Shown one piece after another: positions 5,945 to 6,237 of a stretch of DNA of 6,237 bases; the first letter of the stretch is position 1, and the number at the start of each line of letters is the position of its first letter. Under the pieces are notes generated by a model. The model saw only the letters and a list, made by a program, of their open reading frames with translations, did no database searches and had not been told where the DNA came from. Made by a program: the position numbers and the translations under genes. This DNA comes from Planctomycetota bacterium (GTDB lineage: Bacteria > Planctomycetota > GCA-002687715 > DRQF01), in contig WFTN01000454.1 in assembly GCA_015485455.1 (NCBI GenBank), positions 1 to 6,237 of the forward strand. The letters run 5' to 3'.

Positions 5945-6237
5945 ACAACCTCCTCCCCGAAAGAGAGCAGTCCAAAGCTACGGGTGCATACCACCATGCT
6001 CGAAATAATCATAAGAATGGCTGCGGCCAAGGGGTGAAGACGACCGGTTACAGCCAAGCCCAATGCAACCACGTTGTAGGCCACAGTCCATGCGATATTG
6101 CCAACTGCCACCTGCCTCAGTTTTCTGGCTCCTGCCAAAAGTAGAGTTAAGTGGGACAGGTCATCATCCAAAATCTCGACCCCTGCTTGGGATTTCGTAG
6201 CTGCGGTCCCATCCGCTACCGCCACTCCCACCTCAGC
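5941..6237 (-). CDS. Copper-transporting P1B-type ATPase (CcoI/FixI or CopA-like), partial: C-terminal 98 residues
   Basis: The frame enters from the right edge and ends at TGA 5941-5943; the start, metal-binding and catalytic domains lie outside. The visible part begins at AEVGVAVADGTAATKSQAG (1-19), the stretch that directly follows the GDGxNDxxAL hinge in P-type ATPases. DDDLSHLTLLLAGARKLRQ (24-42) is the segment before the last two helices. NIAWTVAYNVVALGLA (47-62) carries the Tyr54-Asn55 pair, and ILMIISSMVV (74-83) carries MxxSS (Met76, Ser80); these residues are Cu(I) ligands of P1B-1 pumps, so copper is the likely substrate. After the last helix the protein stops at GEEVV without a C-terminal extension. 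Gene order with a DsbD_2 protein and a FixG-like ferredoxin suggests CcoI/FixI, which exports copper for cbb3 oxidase assembly, but a CopA-type detoxification pump cannot be excluded from this fragment. Confidence 0.88.
   Translation of the reverse strand, partial: AEVGVAVADGTAATKSQAGVEILDDDLSHLTLLLAGARKLRQVAVGNIAWTVAYNVVALGLAVTGRLHPLAAAILMIISSMVVCTRSFGLLSFGEEVV
5949..5954 (-). promoter_or_regulatory. Ribosome binding site for the DsbD_2-like gene, inside the ATPase coding end
   Basis: The minus strand reads AGGAGG followed by a short 4-base spacer and the ATG at 5944. It lies in the codons for the ATPase C-terminal Glu-Glu-Val. Together with the ATGA stop/start overlap it indicates coupled translation and fixes the start of the downstream gene. 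Confidence 0.7.

Noticed and set aside
1..6237. Mobile element, CRISPR array or RNA gene
   Set aside because: No transposase-like protein, terminal repeats, regularly spaced repeats or tRNA/rRNA-like sequence was seen; coding genes fill nearly the whole window.

Overview
The window looks like chromosomal DNA of a Gram-negative-type bacterium. By eye the base composition is close to balanced. Four protein types point, by inference only, to Planctomycetota or a relative in the PVC group: an S46-type exopeptidase, a secreted protein with a worn-out gluzincin (peptidase-MA-like) fold, a lipoprotein combining a cupredoxin with a carboxypeptidase-regulatory-like repeat, and copper/cbb3-type maturation proteins. 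No rRNA, tRNA, transposase, phage gene or CRISPR array was seen.

Left part (1-3277): two divergent genes for exported proteins share an intergenic region of about 210 bases. On the minus strand is the first 456 residues of an S46 dipeptidyl-peptidase; the frame runs off the left edge and the catalytic serine lies outside the window. On the plus strand is a complete 565-residue secreted protein. It has a PsbP/Mog1-like N-terminal part followed by a peptidase-MA-like domain whose zinc ligands have been replaced, so it is probably a pseudo-enzyme.

Middle (3278-4385): a strong GC-rich hairpin sits in the 86-base gap where the plus-strand gene converges on a minus-strand gene. That minus-strand gene encodes a 286-residue lipoprotein with a complete type-1 copper ligand set (His177, Cys214, His217, Met220). 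The 161 bases upstream of it hold a sigma-70-like promoter candidate and a 7-6-7 inverted repeat.

Right part (4386-6237): a tightly packed minus-strand operon reads, in order of transcription, the C-terminus of a copper P1B-type ATPase, a six-helix DsbD_2/TauE-like membrane protein (ATGA overlap), and a membrane-bound FixG/NapH-like ferredoxin with two 4Fe-4S clusters. Copper ATPase, DsbD_2-type protein and FixG-like protein are the usual companions of cbb3 cytochrome oxidase assembly (ccoG/ccoI and neighbours). The copper lipoprotein downstream fits the same theme, as an electron carrier or copper carrier in the cell envelope. Oxidase structural genes are not in the window and would be expected beyond the right edge if this reading is right.

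I found no clearly new system. The points most worth checking are the degenerate peptidase, the copper-lipoprotein/maturation cluster, and the inverted repeats upstream of the copper lipoprotein.
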